Assembly: GCF_900142845.1 (NCBI RefSeq)
Contig: NZ_FSRU01000001.1
Span: 62,001-126,000, forward strand
Reading direction: 5' to 3'
From: Paraburkholderia phenazinium
Lineage (GTDB): Bacteria; Pseudomonadota; Gammaproteobacteria; Burkholderiales; Burkholderiaceae
Length of the DNA: 64,000 bases
Part shown: piece by piece, positions 8,603-16,465 of the stretch
Layout of the letters: every line of letters begins with the position of its first letter
How positions within the stretch are numbered: position 1 is the first letter of the stretch
Program-made: the position numbers and the translations under genes
Notes under the pieces: generated by a model
The model's input: only the letters and a program-made list of their open reading frames with translations
The model's database searches: none
What the model was told of the DNA's origin: nothing

Positions 8603-8675
8603 GAGACGTTCCTCGTTTAGGCGGAACGCATAGCATAGCGGTTGTCGCGCGGAGACGCTGGCGCGCCGGCCAGGG

Positions 8676-9806
8676 CTAATGCTTCGGCGCGGTGCGTCGG
8701 CGGATCCATTCGGCGAAGGCTTCATCTTCGATACGGTAGTCCCCCAGGGCGAGGCGAGTCACCGCGTTTTCCGACTGCAGCCGACGCAGCGCGTGGCCCG
8801 CGGTGTTTCTGGTTGCGGGCTTGCCGAGCATCACGGACAGCTTCGCCATGCCTTCCTTCGCATGCAGGTCCGATTCGCCGCGCGCAAGCATCGTGATCAC
8901 GGCCTGGTCCGCCGGATTCATTTCGGTCCATTGCTTCAGGAAGTGCTCATCCGAAAACACCGAGGCTTTCGTGTGCGCGAGCGCCGCTTCCTCACCCTGC
9001 GGCTGATAGAGCATGTAGCGCTCGACGAACCGCTTGAAGAACTCCGGCGTGCGGTGCAACTCGTCAAATGCGCGCTTGCCCTGCTTCAGGGTCAGCACCT
9101 GCCGGGCCATGCTGTTCATCAGCTTGATTGTGAAAGCCACGAACTCATCGCCCAGCAACGGAAAGGCCTCCAACGGCGCCCAGTTGTAGAACGGCTCCGA
9201 CGCGCGCGCGAACATCTCGCGCAGCGTCGTCTCGGAGCTGCCCGCGAAAATCACCTTGATGCTTCCCTTGCGAATGTCGAGCGCAGCACGCAGCGCGTGC
9301 GAGAAGTCGCCGTGCTCGGCGCGTGCCAGCACCTGCGCTTCGTCGATGACCAGCAGGAGCGGCTTTTTCTGGCGGTCGAGTTGCTTGAGCACCTCGCGCA
9401 ACGCTTCTGATTTGTCGACGGCCTGCTGCGCCAGCTCCGCCTCCAGCGCACCTTCCGCGCCACCGGGAAGCTTCGCGCTGGCCCTGACCTTCTTCAACGG
9501 CTGGCCGAGTTTGGTGAGGACCGCCTTCACACCCTGCGGTTCCAGCGCATCGGTCAAAGCCGCCACCAGGGCAACGTCGGGGGCGGAACGGTTGTCCCAA
9601 AGATTGGTATAGGCAATCAGGTAACCGTCCGCCGCGGCCGCCGGCAGAAGGTCGCGGCGCAGGAATTCGGTCTTGCCCATGCGTCTGCGCGCGAACAGGC
9701 CGCGCGCAGACGACAGTTTCAGCTCAAAGGCCCGCAGATAGCCCTCTGCCAGCTCTGGCCGGGGGAAATGCCACGGGTCCGGCTCGATTGTTTCAGGTTT
9801 TCTCAT
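8676..9806 (-). CDS. Stand-alone AAA/archaeal-type ATPase
   Basis: 376 aa. The P-loop reads GLFARRRMGKTEF with K45-T46, the form seen in archaeal-ATPase/AAA_16-like proteins. Walker B is LLLVIDEAQ with D155-E156. GSSETT near 190-200 resembles sensor 1. The C-terminal third (about 275-370) is predicted helical and likely a winged-helix domain. No nuclease, protease or transmembrane segment was seen. The role is unknown; relatives occur in stress, DNA-repair or mobile-element contexts. Its 5' region carries a strong palindrome directly before the ATG, suggesting autoregulation. No Shine-Dalgarno is visible. Confidence 0.75.
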   Translation of the reverse strand: MRKPETIEPDPWHFPRPELAEGYLRAFELKLSSARGLFARRRMGKTEFLRRDLLPAAAADGYLIAYTNLWDNRSAPDVALVAALTDALEPQGVKAVLTKLGQPLKKVRASAKLPGGAEGALEAELAQQAVDKSEALREVLKQLDRQKKPLLLVIDEAQVLARAEHGDFSHALRAALDIRKGSIKVIFAGSSETTLREMFARASEPFYNWAPLEAFPLLGDEFVAFTIKLMNSMARQVLTLKQGKRAFDELHRTPEFFKRFVERYMLYQPQGEEAALAHTKASVFSDEHFLKQWTEMNPADQAVITMLARGESDLHAKEGMAKLSVMLGKPATRNTAGHALRRLQSENAVTRLALGDYRIEDEAFAEWIRRRTAPKH

Positions 9807-9809
9807 CAG

Positions 9810-9839
9810 TTTTGAGACTTCTCAAAAGCAGTGAGAAGT
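9810..9839 (-). promoter_or_regulatory. Overlapping palindromes abutting the ATPase start
   Basis: TTTTGAGA-CT-TCTCAAAA (9810-9827) is a perfect 8-bp inverted repeat ending 4 bp from the ATPase start codon. ACTTCTCA (9817-9824) also pairs with TGAGAAGT (9832-9839), so two alternative hairpins share an arm. This looks like an operator or a switchable mRNA structure covering the translation start. Confidence 0.5.
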
Positions 9840-9911
9840 CATGATACAGACGGGCCTGCGCACTGTAAATGACGTCGAAACGACCGCCGGTGGCCAGCCC
9901 GACGCGGCAAC

Positions 9912-10598
9912 CTACGCCTCCTCCCCCACCCGGTCCGCCGCAACCGCCTGCCACTGCCGCACATAGTCCGGCGCGCCGATACGCGCGGCAGCCTCGTCCA
10001 CCACCGGCGCCAGCGGCGACAATCCCATCGGCAACACGCCCGCCCAAACCGCCAGGCCCATATCCTCTTCGTCGTCCTTCGGACCGCCCGTGCGAACCTT
10101 GCACGCCGCCTCGTTCAGCGCCACGCGCAGCACGGTCGTTGCGGCCAGCTCTTTCGCATTGCCCGGCCGCACTTCTTTGGACCGCCCCGGCGCGATACCT
10201 TCGAGGAAAACGTCCAGCGCGGCACTTTTGTGGTCGTCCGGCACCGCCTCGAAGACACCGTAGATCACGGCGGAACGATAGTTCATCGAATGGTTGAACG
10301 CCGAGCGCGCCAGCACCAGCCCATCGAGATGCGTGACCGTCACGCAAAACTGCGCCCCGCTGCCCGCCAGCTTCAGCATGCGGCTGCCGTTTGAGCCATG
10401 GATGTAGAGATAGTCGCCCTCGCGCCAGCACGCAGTGGGAATGCAATGCACGCCGTGCTCGTCGGCAAACGCGACGTGACACACGTAGGCCTCGTCGAGC
10501 AGGGCATGCAGGGTCACGCGATCATATTGACCGCGCTGGGCAACGCGGCGCACGCGAGTGCGAAGAGAAGGGGGAACGCTGGTTTCCGCAGAGGTCAT
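9912..10598 (-). CDS. Pyridoxamine 5'-phosphate oxidase-like FMN-binding protein
   Basis: 228 aa with a split-barrel flavin-binding fold of the PNPOx-related family (PF12900 type). Recognisable segments are CHVAFADEHGVHCIPTACWREGDYLYIHGS (about 40-70) and the VTHLDGLVLARSAFNHSMNYRSAVIYG strand pair around 88-115. It probably binds FMN, and some relatives bind F420 or heme. The residues for true PLP synthesis are not convincingly present, so the substrate is unknown. The gene stands alone between the ATPase and the ferredoxin operon. Cytoplasmic. Confidence 0.82.
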   Translation of the reverse strand: MTSAETSVPPSLRTRVRRVAQRGQYDRVTLHALLDEAYVCHVAFADEHGVHCIPTACWREGDYLYIHGSNGSRMLKLAGSGAQFCVTVTHLDGLVLARSAFNHSMNYRSAVIYGVFEAVPDDHKSAALDVFLEGIAPGRSKEVRPGNAKELAATTVLRVALNEAACKVRTGGPKDDEEDMGLAVWAGVLPMGLSPLAPVVDEAAARIGAPDYVRQWQAVAADRVGEEA

Positions 10599-10713
10599 CG
10601 TGAGCGCCTGTATTCTTTTTTGGGAAAGCGCTCACGATAGTAAAAGTCAAGGCTCCCTGGGTAGGTCCACGGAACGCCCCATTTCTGGGGCCAGCAGCCA
10701 CGCAGGATTCAAG

Positions 10714-11010
10714 TCATTTCACGCGCGCTAACGTGATGGCACGCTCCGGACAGGCGGTTACGCACAAACCGCAGGCCCGGCAAGCGTCGGCGTTCGGCGT
10801 GTACGCAACCTGCAAACCATGTACCCGCAGCTTGAATTTATGAAGCATGCCTAACTGCTGATAGTCTTCGTCGTCGATCTTGCGGATTTCGAACACGTTC
10901 TCGGGACATACGACCGCGCAATCGCCCTTGCCTTCGCAGCGTTTGAAGTCCACCACCGGGGCGATGACGCCCGCGGCCTGCTTGCAAGCAGCCGTCGATG
11001 CCTGTCTCAT
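10714..11010 (-). CDS. Small 4Fe-4S dicluster-type ferredoxin with one incomplete cluster motif
   Basis: 98 aa. The second motif, C77-x2-C80-x2-C83-x3-C87-P, is a complete 4Fe-4S site. The first reads C25-x5-C31-x3-C35-P, with Lys at position 28 where the second cluster Cys normally is, so it may hold a 3Fe-4S cluster or a 4Fe-4S cluster with another ligand. The start ATG 11010 overlaps the upstream stop (ATGA) and is preceded by AGGAGGA. It is the last gene of an ECF sigma - membrane protein - ferredoxin operon. The redox partner is unknown. Confidence 0.88.
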   Translation of the reverse strand: MRQASTAACKQAAGVIAPVVDFKRCEGKGDCAVVCPENVFEIRKIDDEDYQQLGMLHKFKLRVHGLQVAYTPNADACRACGLCVTACPERAITLARVK

Positions 11011-11321
11011 GGGTTGTCCTCCTGCGGCTTGCCGCGCGTCGACGAGACACCCTTCATGAAGTTCTCGCGTTCTTCCGGCGTCATGCGCTCCCACCTGCGC
11101 CACCCGCCGCGTCCGTGCCAGCCGCCGCGACCGCGGAATCCGCCAAACAGGATGCGGCTCAACACCAGCAGGCCCAGCGCGTGCAGATAATCGATCGCAC
11201 GCCCACCGACGAATACCGCCGGGATCACCCAATTCCACAGCGCCATTACGATCCATCCCAGCACTGCAATCGCCACTAACGCCAACAGTGCCTTGCCGAA
11301 GAATCTCACTCTGCATCTCAT
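11007..11321 (-). CDS. Small two-helix membrane protein with Gly/Arg/Trp-rich tail
   Basis: 104 aa, not assigned to a known family. Transmembrane helices are predicted at about 8-30 and 42-60. A basic, glycine-rich linker (about 60-80) follows with repeated G-W-x-G-R/R-R-W elements, then a MTPEERENF segment. It is encoded 12 bp after the ECF sigma gene and overlaps the ferredoxin by 4 bp, with AAGGAG before its ATG. The position suggests a role in signal transduction to the sigma factor, as a membrane-bound anti-sigma or sensor, but no classical anti-sigma domain is visible. Confidence 0.72.
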   Translation of the reverse strand: MRCRVRFFGKALLALVAIAVLGWIVMALWNWVIPAVFVGGRAIDYLHALGLLVLSRILFGGFRGRGGWHGRGGWRRWERMTPEERENFMKGVSSTRGKPQEDNP

Positions 11322-11333
11322 CGACCTGCTCCT

Positions 11334-11912
11334 TTAAATATCCAACTCGTCATACACAGTCTGCAAGCTGGTGCGCAGATGCAGCACCGCATAACGCTTG
11401 CGCGCGAGCAGCGTGTTCACGCTGACGCCGCTCTCGGCAGCCAGTTCCTTGAAGCTGCGCCCTTCGAGTTCATGCGCGACGAAAACTTCGCGCTGATTGC
11501 CCGGCAATTCGTCGAGCGCCGCTTGCAGGGCGTCGAGCAACACCGATCGTGCATAGACCGCTTCCGGACCCGCTTCGTAGGACGGCAGCGCGAGATCCAG
11601 CCGGAACTCGCTGTCGTCGTCCGGCTCGCTCACGGTCTCGGCCAGCGGCTGCTCCCGTTTCTTGCGGAACACATCGATGATGCGATTGCGCGCCACCCGG
11701 AACAGCCATGCGCTGACCTGTTCGATCGGCGCGGGCAGCCGGTAGGCCTGCACGAACTCGTGAAAGACATCCTGCAAGATGTCTTCCGCTTCACTCGGAT
11801 CGCGCACCCGGCGCCGGATGAAATGCCCAAGCTTGCTACGCTCACGCAAGATGGTTGCAGTGAGGTCGCGTTCTCGTTCGAGCATCGGGTCCGGGGTCGG
11901 CGGCGGTTCCAT
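11334..11912 (-). CDS. ECF-type RNA polymerase sigma factor
   Basis: 192 aa. Region 2 spans about 20-90, with the DPSEAEDILQDVFHEF helix (2.1/2.2) and AWLFRVARNRIIDVFRKKR (2.3/2.4, -10 recognition). A variable acidic linker follows. Region 4 (about 125-185) contains LPGNQREVFVAHELEGRSFKEL and the helix-turn-helix VSVNTLLARKRYAVLHLR (-35 recognition). It directs RNA polymerase to a small regulon, normally released by a stress signal. First gene of a three-gene operon. The start is uncertain between M1 and M10; no good Shine-Dalgarno. Confidence 0.9.
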   Translation of the reverse strand: MEPPPTPDPMLERERDLTATILRERSKLGHFIRRRVRDPSEAEDILQDVFHEFVQAYRLPAPIEQVSAWLFRVARNRIIDVFRKKREQPLAETVSEPDDDSEFRLDLALPSYEAGPEAVYARSVLLDALQAALDELPGNQREVFVAHELEGRSFKELAAESGVSVNTLLARKRYAVLHLRTSLQTVYDELDI

Positions 11913-11989
11913 ACGTCTGTAGACGGATCAGGAGCGGGAATATTGTGTCCGGCGGAAAATAATCGGCACGCTGTGGTGCGCAGCCTTGC

Positions 11990-12577
11990 TCAGTCTGGAT
12001 TCGGACGGGACAGCGCCGCTTGCCGCGCCGCGTGATCCGACTGGATCAGCGACAGGAGCCGCACGTCGTGAAACGCGTCTTTCCAGTAGCCCCATTGCCG
12101 CATCACGCCTTCTTCGACAAACCCGAGGCTCGCCAGCAGACCCGCCGACGCATGGTTGTCGAGGTTCGTCGTCGCCTGGATGCGGTTCATGCCGAGGTGA
12201 TCGTAGGCATAGGCGATTGCGGCATCGAGCGCCTCGCGCATCAATCCCTGACCCCAGTAGCGGCGCTCGAGCTCGAAGCCCAGACTGGCCGATCTGAAAG
12301 CGAAATTGAGTCTGAACCCGCAGGTACCAATGACGCGCATCTCGTTCGTGGACACAATCGCCCAGCGGATACCCGAGCGTTCGGCCATGTCCTGGATGAG
12401 TCTCGTCACCACGTCCTCGGCCTGGCCGATGCGGGTCAGCGGCGCCACGTCGTAGAAACGCATGACTTCCGGATCGGACCAGATGTCGAAGATCCGCTGC
12501 GCGTCGGAGACTTCGAGCGGACGCAGTTGGAGGCGAGCGGTCGCCGGGAGGTGAAGATTGGGGAAAGGTGCAGTCAT
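11990..12577 (-). CDS. GNAT N-acetyltransferase (RimJ/RimL-like)
   Basis: 195 aa. The start of the fold reads LRPLEVSDAQRIFDIWSDPEVMRFYD, and the acetyl-CoA loop is RRYWGQGLMREALDAAIAYAYDHLGMNRIQATTN followed by NHASAGLLASLGFVEEG, typical of ribosomal-protein Ser/Ala acetyltransferases. The acceptor is unknown. An in-frame GTG 36 nt upstream exists; ATG 12577 matches the usual family start. It is transcribed toward the sigma factor gene but separated from it by 77 bp. Confidence 0.85.
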   Translation of the reverse strand: MTAPFPNLHLPATARLQLRPLEVSDAQRIFDIWSDPEVMRFYDVAPLTRIGQAEDVVTRLIQDMAERSGIRWAIVSTNEMRVIGTCGFRLNFAFRSASLGFELERRYWGQGLMREALDAAIAYAYDHLGMNRIQATTNLDNHASAGLLASLGFVEEGVMRQWGYWKDAFHDVRLLSLIQSDHAARQAALSRPNPD

Positions 12578-12751
12578 CGGCGCGTCAGACTTCCGGAGGG
12601 TGAGAGGGCACACGATCAGCAGTGTGCCTCATCCACCGCGCCGACCCCACACGTGCTCTTTAGTGCGACGACTCCGGAAACGGATCAGCCATCCGCTCAT
12701 GCAAGAAGCCTGGAGAGGCGCGGCAAGCGCCCTCTCCCGCCGCGTTCGCGG

Positions 12752-13936
12752 CTACGGGGATAGCGGGCCGAGATTGACGATCCTCGGCTCGGGACCCATG
12801 TCCGTCGCGCCTGACGCCGATTCGATCAGCCAGAGCAGTTTGGCTTTTTGCTGCTCCTCGACGCGCTTGTGCGTCAGCTTCGGATCGACGCGGTTGATCA
12901 CGACCAGGTCCAGCGAGGGAACCACAATGGCGTATTGGCCCAGGTGACCGTCGGCCCAGTAGGCGTCAAGCGTGATGGTTGCGCCCGGTCCGCGTGGACC
13001 GACCGCCGGATTGCTCGTCCACCACATATAGCCGTAGCCGCCATACGGGGTGTCGGAATACGGCCGGGTCGATTCAGCGACCCACTCGGCGGGAATCACC
13101 TGCTGGTCGCGCCAGCGTCCGTTGCGCAAGAACAGCAGTCCGAAGCGCGCCAGATCGCGGGCGCTCATCTTCAGCGGATAAGCCGGATACCTTGAACCCG
13201 GTTCGCCCGATGCATAGCGCCCATCCGAGGGCTGATAGTCCTGCATGCCGATCGGATTGGCGATTTCCGTTTTCAGTGCGTCGAAGATGCGCTGCCCTGT
13301 CAATTTCTCGTAGATCGCCCCGGCGGTGTTGAAGTCCCAATTGTTGTAGACCCAGAATTCGCCTGGAGCATGCGTCCCGCGAGCAGGTTTGATGGAGAGC
13401 ATCCACGGCGTTTCGTAGACCGTCGGGTGGTAGACGCCCGAACGAGCCTCGATCATCTCGCGTACCGTTGCGGTTTTTTCAATGGCCGTCAGGGAGGGTG
13501 GATTGTCGTCGATGCCTAACTCAGCGAGGGTTTGGTCCAGATGCATCTGACCGCGCCCGACGGCAATGCCGATCAGCGCGCTCACCAGACTCTTGCGCAC
13601 CGAGAATAGCGCGGACTTGCGGGCCGTGTCGCCCCATTCGTCGACGACCACGCCGTGCTGAACGATCATGCCCGAGGTCGAGCCAACGCGATCGGCATAG
13701 GCCTTCGCTGCGGCAAGGCCGTCGACTGACCAGCCCATCTTCGCGGGATCGCCGTGGCTCCATTCGGCGCCTGGAAACGGGTCCGACCCAGTGCTCGGAG
13801 GAGGCGCGGCAACTTGCGCTGCGGAGGCTAAAGAAGCCGGTTGATCGGAAGGATCGGCGGCGAGTGTGCCGGCCACTGCATGCATCGCGGATAGCGAAAC
13901 AACGGTCAGGACGACAAGCGATCGTAGGGTGTTCAA
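12752..13936 (-). CDS. Periplasmic beta-lactamase-fold serine hydrolase (class C / esterase EstB-like)
   Basis: 394 aa if translation starts at TTG 13936. GGAG lies 8 nt upstream, and this start gives a proper signal peptide (residues 1-24 ending A-V-A-G-T-L-A), whereas earlier in-frame codons add about 120 low-quality residues. The catalytic S112-x2-K115 (SVRK) and Y197-x-N199 (YNN) are present. The third motif (KTG-like) is probably HLG in WADGHLGQY near 355. The Pro/Ser-rich stretch 30-55 is a linker. The substrate could be a beta-lactam, a peptide or an ester and cannot be told from sequence. Divergent from the SDR gene. Confidence 0.85.
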   Translation of the reverse strand: MNTLRSLVVLTVVSLSAMHAVAGTLAADPSDQPASLASAAQVAAPPPSTGSDPFPGAEWSHGDPAKMGWSVDGLAAAKAYADRVGSTSGMIVQHGVVVDEWGDTARKSALFSVRKSLVSALIGIAVGRGQMHLDQTLAELGIDDNPPSLTAIEKTATVREMIEARSGVYHPTVYETPWMLSIKPARGTHAPGEFWVYNNWDFNTAGAIYEKLTGQRIFDALKTEIANPIGMQDYQPSDGRYASGEPGSRYPAYPLKMSARDLARFGLLFLRNGRWRDQQVIPAEWVAESTRPYSDTPYGGYGYMWWTSNPAVGPRGPGATITLDAYWADGHLGQYAIVVPSLDLVVINRVDPKLTHKRVEEQQKAKLLWLIESASGATDMGPEPRIVNLGPLSP

Positions 13937-14071
13937 TGGATTTGCTCCATGGAATCGTTGCGTAGGCAGCGCAGTGTGCCACAGTGCCTGGTACGCACGC
14001 ATAACCCACGACTTGGCCAATGTTGTAGAGTCTGGTCGACACCGAAATCCTGATCCTGGCGGAGAGAGAGC

Positions 14072-14854
14072 ATGTCGCAATCGTTCACCAAACGTCGCCT
14101 TGAAGGCCGAGTCGCGCTCGTCACCGGAGCCGGAACCGGCATAGGCCGTGCCGCGGCCGTGGCCTACGCCCAGGAGGGCGCCAGGGTGGTGGTTGCCGGA
14201 CGGCGCAGCACAGAGATCGAAGAGACCGTTCGGCTTGTCAAGGAAACGGGTAGCGACGGATTCGCAGTTCCAACAGACGTCTCCATAGCGCATCAGGTGA
14301 CGGCGCTGATCGATCTGACGGTCGAACGCTATGGACGCCTCGACGCCGCGTTCAACAACGCCGGGATCGAAGGCAACTTCGCGCCGATTACAGAAATGAC
14401 GGAGGCGGAGTTCGATGAAGTCATTGCCATCAATCTCAAAGGCGCATGGTTGTCGATCAAGTACGAGATCGCTGCGATGCTGCGCATCGGCAAAGGCGGC
14501 TCGATCGTCAATACGTCGTCGTTTCTGGCGAAGGGTGCGTGCGTCGGATCCACCGCTTACTCAGCCAGCAAGGGCGCGCTGGACGCGATGATACGCGCCG
14601 TGGCAATCGAATATGGACCGCACAACATCCGCATCAACAATATCAATCCTGGCGCCATCAGGACACCTATGTTTGAACGCACCGGCGGGGTTGAGAACGA
14701 AGCGTTGATTTCATCGTTCACGCCGCTTCGGCGCGTAGGGCTTCCCGATGAGGTGGGCGATGTCGCCGTCTGGCTGTCCACGGACGAAGCGCGCTTCGTT
14801 ACCGGGCAAACCTTGATGGTCGATGGAGGCGTGTCGATTCCGCATGTCCGCTGA
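14072..14854 (+). CDS. Short-chain dehydrogenase/reductase (SDR)
   Basis: 260 aa classical SDR. The cofactor motif is T18-G-A-G-T-G-I-G25, followed by VAGRR (favouring NADP), NNAG (95-98), N121, and the catalytic S-Y163-x3-K167 (AYSASK). The PGAIRTPM segment follows the active site, and the C-terminus ends with the usual GQTLMVDGG. It oxidises or reduces an alcohol/ketone of unknown identity. GGAGAG precedes the ATG. Divergently transcribed from the serine hydrolase with a 135-bp shared promoter region. Confidence 0.9.
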   Translation: MSQSFTKRRLEGRVALVTGAGTGIGRAAAVAYAQEGARVVVAGRRSTEIEETVRLVKETGSDGFAVPTDVSIAHQVTALIDLTVERYGRLDAAFNNAGIEGNFAPITEMTEAEFDEVIAINLKGAWLSIKYEIAAMLRIGKGGSIVNTSSFLAKGACVGSTAYSASKGALDAMIRAVAIEYGPHNIRINNINPGAIRTPMFERTGGVENEALISSFTPLRRVGLPDEVGDVAVWLSTDEARFVTGQTLMVDGGVSIPHVR

Positions 14855-14887
14855 GGCTTGCGGGATTGCGTAAGCGGCTCTCTACCG

Positions 14888-15307
14888 CTACCGCGCGGGA
14901 GGTTGCGGGCTGTTTGCCGGATTGGTATCGAACTTGACCACGTTTTCTATTCCACCAGCGCCGACTAACGCGTTGAGTTCCGCCTGCAGCGCATCCGCAA
15001 TAGCTTTGCTGTAGACCTCTTCGCCGTCGACATACAGCGTGAAAGATCGCAGATAGCGAGCCTTCTTCTTCGGCTTCTCGATGGTTTCCCGGGTCCAGTG
15101 ATACAGCGGGTAATGTTCGGGGCCGACTCTTTCGGCCTCGCTGACGTAGTCCGCGAACGCATCGAACTGGCACTTCAAGGACGCATGGTATTTGCGCAGG
15201 ACATCGCCGAGCGGCGCGTACGTGCCAGACGAGGGATCGCCGCGCAAGCTCGCGGCAAGCGCTGCGGAAGCGGTGATTCTGACCTGGAATTGCCATGCGT
15301 CGTCCAT
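14888..15307 (-). CDS. Hypothetical protein (139 aa)
   Basis: I do not recognise a family. Residues 1-75 look alpha/beta with several aromatic residues (YHASLKCQFDAFADYVSEAE, ERVGPEHYPLYHWTRETIEKP). A basic KPKKKARY patch precedes a strand-rich FTLYVDGEEVYSKAIADALQAEL segment. There is no signal peptide or membrane helix. ATG 15307 has GAGG at about 8 nt; a GTG at 15352 abutting the VOC stop is the alternative. It follows the VOC gene by 45 bp and is probably co-transcribed. Confidence 0.6.
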   Translation of the reverse strand: MDDAWQFQVRITASAALAASLRGDPSSGTYAPLGDVLRKYHASLKCQFDAFADYVSEAERVGPEHYPLYHWTRETIEKPKKKARYLRSFTLYVDGEEVYSKAIADALQAELNALVGAGGIENVVKFDTNPANSPQPPAR

Positions 15308-15352
15308 GCTGACCTCGTTGTCCGACTTCGAGAATGCCTTAGTGACGTGCAC

Positions 15353-15745
15353 TCACGACACGTCCTTCTCCGCGAAATTCAACTCCACCCCATTGCCCGC
15401 CGGATCCGAAAAGAACAACTGCTGCTGACCGGTCAGCGGCACGTGGCCGCGCCGATAGCGAATCTTGAACTCGTTCAACCGCGCTTCGAACGCGCTCAGG
15501 TCACTGCAGGCAAACGCGGCATGGTCGAACGTATTGATCACCTGGGCGGGACGCACTTCGTCCGGGCGCGCTTCGCTGAGGTGGAGCACATCGCGCTCGC
15601 CGATGTAGAGCCAGTAACCGAAGCTCTGAAACGGCGGTCGAGGACCGAGTCGCAAGCCGACCACCTCGATATAAAAATCACGCAGGGTATCGAGCATCGG
15701 GCGACTCGCCCGGAAGTTGTAGTGAGCGAAGCCGAGAATGGGCAT
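15353..15745 (-). CDS. VOC family protein (glyoxalase/bleomycin-resistance fold)
   Basis: 130 aa, one vicinal-oxygen-chelate module pair. HYNFRA at the N-terminus gives the first metal His, FDHAAFACSDL carries the second half's His, and NGVELNF ends with the metal Glu. DTLRDFYIEVVGL is the typical helix after the first strand. Members include glyoxalases, dioxygenases and antibiotic-binding proteins; function here is unassigned. First gene of a probable two-gene unit with the 139-aa hypothetical protein. Confidence 0.85.
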   Translation of the reverse strand: MPILGFAHYNFRASRPMLDTLRDFYIEVVGLRLGPRPPFQSFGYWLYIGERDVLHLSEARPDEVRPAQVINTFDHAAFACSDLSAFEARLNEFKIRYRRGHVPLTGQQQLFFSDPAGNGVELNFAEKDVS

Positions 15746-16047
15746 GAAACCTCCAACTGCACTTTACGGTGGTGCGATACGTAGAAATACGGCTCGTGTG
15801 GAAGCGGGTCCGTCGGATCGCGGGTAAGGTCATACGGACCGACGCACAGTCTAAAGCAGTATATGGCGTCCGAGTTCAATCACCGCGCGTTGGCGACGAC
15901 GAAGAACTGAACCAAAGGGGATAGGGTAAGGCGGTGGCCGCAGGAGACCAGGCAAACGGGAAGAAACGTAGTCTCTACGAATGTAGCGGCGTGAGGATAT
16001 GACGCCAGACCAGCCGCTTGAACGACTGGCCTGGAAACAACGTGAAC
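15746..16047. other. Intergenic gap without recognised gene
   Basis: 302 bp between the VOC start and the end of the small 71-aa gene. It should hold the VOC promoter. I see no ORF with coding character, RNA or strong repeat. Confidence 0.4.
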
Positions 16048-16263
16048 TCAGGCTTGCGGTGCAGCGTTGTCCGTGTCGGACGCTTGCTCGCCGCTCTCGT
16101 CTTCTTTCTTTTCGACGAGCGATTCCAGCGCGCCCGCGCCTTTGAACCCGGCGACTGCGGCGATGCCCTTCGTCAGCAGCCCAGCATCCGGATCGACCTT
16201 CTCAGCTGCTTCCACTGCCGCAACTGCGCCTGCAATCTCACCTACCGTATCCAGAATTCCCAT
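16048..16263 (-). CDS. Small hypothetical protein (71 aa)
   Basis: Unknown function. The N-terminal half is Ala/Gly/Val-rich and helix-prone (about 1-45), and the tail is acidic (EKKEDESGEQASDTDN). The first helix could be amphipathic or weakly membrane-associated. ATG 16263 has GGTGA at suitable distance; a GTG 9 nt upstream is the alternative. Codon use is normal for the region. Confidence 0.6.
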   Translation of the reverse strand: MGILDTVGEIAGAVAAVEAAEKVDPDAGLLTKGIAAVAGFKGAGALESLVEKKEDESGEQASDTDNAAPQA

Positions 16264-16292
16264 GACAATCACCGTATATGTTGAAGGTCGAT

Positions 16293-16412
16293 ATGAACTA
16301 CTTCGCCGCTATCAAGGAGCGTTGCGGTTGCACGCTCATGACTCACGCGGATGGCCGATCGCCGCTTGCCATCCCGGACGACAATAGCATCTCAGAATTG
16401 GCAAAGCTGTAA
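16293..16412 (+). CDS. Possible small ORF (39 aa)
   Basis: An open frame with GAAGG 5 nt before ATG 16293 (an in-frame ATG also occurs at 16278) and ending in TAA. It encodes MNYFAAIKERCGCTLMTHAD and continues to a C-terminal SISELAKL. Third positions are roughly 70 percent G/C, compatible with coding. It is divergent from the 71-aa gene and has no recognised homologue. It could be chance. Confidence 0.3.
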   Translation: MNYFAAIKERCGCTLMTHADGRSPLAIPDDNSISELAKL

Positions 16413-16465
16413 AACATTGTCAAATCCCAGCCGTGCGGCGGGATTACATTTGCCATACGAAACCG

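Noticed and set aside
8676..9806. Multi-gene antiphage defence system around the ATPase
   Set aside because: Neighbours are ordinary metabolic genes; no nuclease, toxin, protease or reverse transcriptase is adjacent.
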